64,000 nt of DNA from Candidatus Manganitrophus noduliformans (GTDB lineage: Bacteria; Nitrospirota; Nitrospiria; SBBL01; Manganitrophaceae), in NCBI RefSeq assembly GCF_012184425.1, contig NZ_VTOW01000002.1, forward strand, positions 372,001-436,000, written 5' to 3'. The notes under the pieces are model-generated. The model had not been told where the DNA came from, ran no database searches, and saw only the letters and a program-made list of their open reading frames with translations. Made by a program: the position numbers and the translations under genes. The stretch's first letter is position 1. Each line of letters begins with the position of its first letter. This document shows positions 63,714-64,000 of this stretch, piece after piece.

Positions 63714-64000
63714 TCACTCCACGTCCCCCGATTTCGTGAGATCATACCTGTTCAATAATCGGATGAAGTGGGTTCTGTTGAGGCCCAGGAGTCTTGCGGC
63801 CTCGGATTGATTGCCATCAGCCCTTTCGAGGGCGGATGTCAATAATGTCTTTTGATATTCCTGAACCAGTTTCTTGTACTTACCGACGGTCGCGAGAGTG
63901 ACTGTGTCCGGATCTATTTTCGATGCGTCCCCTGCCTCCTCCGGTCGCATCCCGCCCGCGAGTAAAAGATCGATATGCTTGGGCGCCAGATATTGTGACT
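63714..64000 (-). CDS. C-terminus of a sigma-54-dependent (NtrC-family) activator, cut by right edge
   Basis: The frame is open to the right edge, showing 94 codons. SQYLAPKHIDLLLAGG is the end of the AAA+ lid region, and the Fis-type helix-turn-helix is TSALERADGNQSEAARLLGL followed by NRTHFIRLLNRY. NtrC-type proteins activate sigma-54 promoters; the sensor and AAA+ parts lie outside the window. It faces away from the plasmid genes and may be the first gene beyond the accessory region. Confidence 0.8.
   Translation of the reverse strand, partial: SQYLAPKHIDLLLAGGMRPEEAGDASKIDPDTVTLATVGKYKKLVQEYQKTLLTSALERADGNQSEAARLLGLNRTHFIRLLNRYDLTKSGDVE

Overview
The window looks like most of a conjugative plasmid (or plasmid-like conjugative element) from a Gram-negative bacterium. 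Three things support this: an F-type (MPF-F) mating apparatus with outer-membrane parts, a VirD4-type coupling protein, and a Rep-like initiator next to five iterons. The phylum cannot be read with confidence. The F-type proteins are divergent, and the giant surface protein ends in a 'CFI-box' C-terminal sorting-type signal seen in several Gram-negative phyla, such as Nitrospirota and delta-proteobacterial groups. No rRNA, tRNA, CRISPR array or relaxase gene was recognised.

Layout. (1) 1-14,002, minus strand: one tightly overlapping transfer operon reading OmpA-like, DsbC-like, pilin (TraA), TraL, E, K, B, V, C, N, W, U, TrbC, TrbI, TrhF-type peptidase, TraF (cut by the left edge). (2) 14,003-14,246: divergent control region with a 56-bp nested palindrome. 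(3) 14,247-18,637, plus strand: coupling protein, CHC2/TOPRIM primase and a Replic_Relax-like protein. (4) 18,850-28,413, minus strand: AT-rich hypothetical genes, one interrupted gene, and a 2,183-residue secreted protein combining four 112-residue repeats, an esterase/lipase domain, a zinc-protease motif and a CTERM tail. (5) 28,725-46,849, minus strand: plasmid maintenance and accessory block with a divergent SF2 helicase-like ATPase, a Cys-rich protein, a GHKL (Hsp90-fold) ATPase, an N6-adenine methyltransferase-like protein, DUF932, RadC, a RES/Xre toxin-antitoxin pair, a UvrD-like helicase, a second primase and a Gp3-like protein. (6) 47,073-52,163: MazEF, class II ribonucleotide reductase, several tiny genes and a probable plus-strand small RNA. 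(7) 52,164-58,130: AT-rich stretch with a lone plus-strand gene, a possible FlhDC-like pair, the Rep gene and the iteron origin. (8) 58,130-62,477: GC-rich, foreign-looking block with two secreted MACPF-like proteins and a permuted papain-like enzyme. (9) 62,882-64,000: decayed IS110 and integron-integrase fragments, then the end of a sigma-54 activator.

The most unusual points are these. The helicase/GHKL-ATPase/methyltransferase block lies next to intrinsic-terminator hairpins placed 16-26 nt before start codons, as if several genes were gated by read-through. The MACPF-like genes are oriented like cassettes relative to an integron-integrase relic. A roughly 76-nt small-RNA candidate lies antisense to a membrane-protein gene. 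Functions of tra, primase, RNR, UvrD and toxin-antitoxin genes rest on clear motifs; the roles proposed for the novel blocks are inference.
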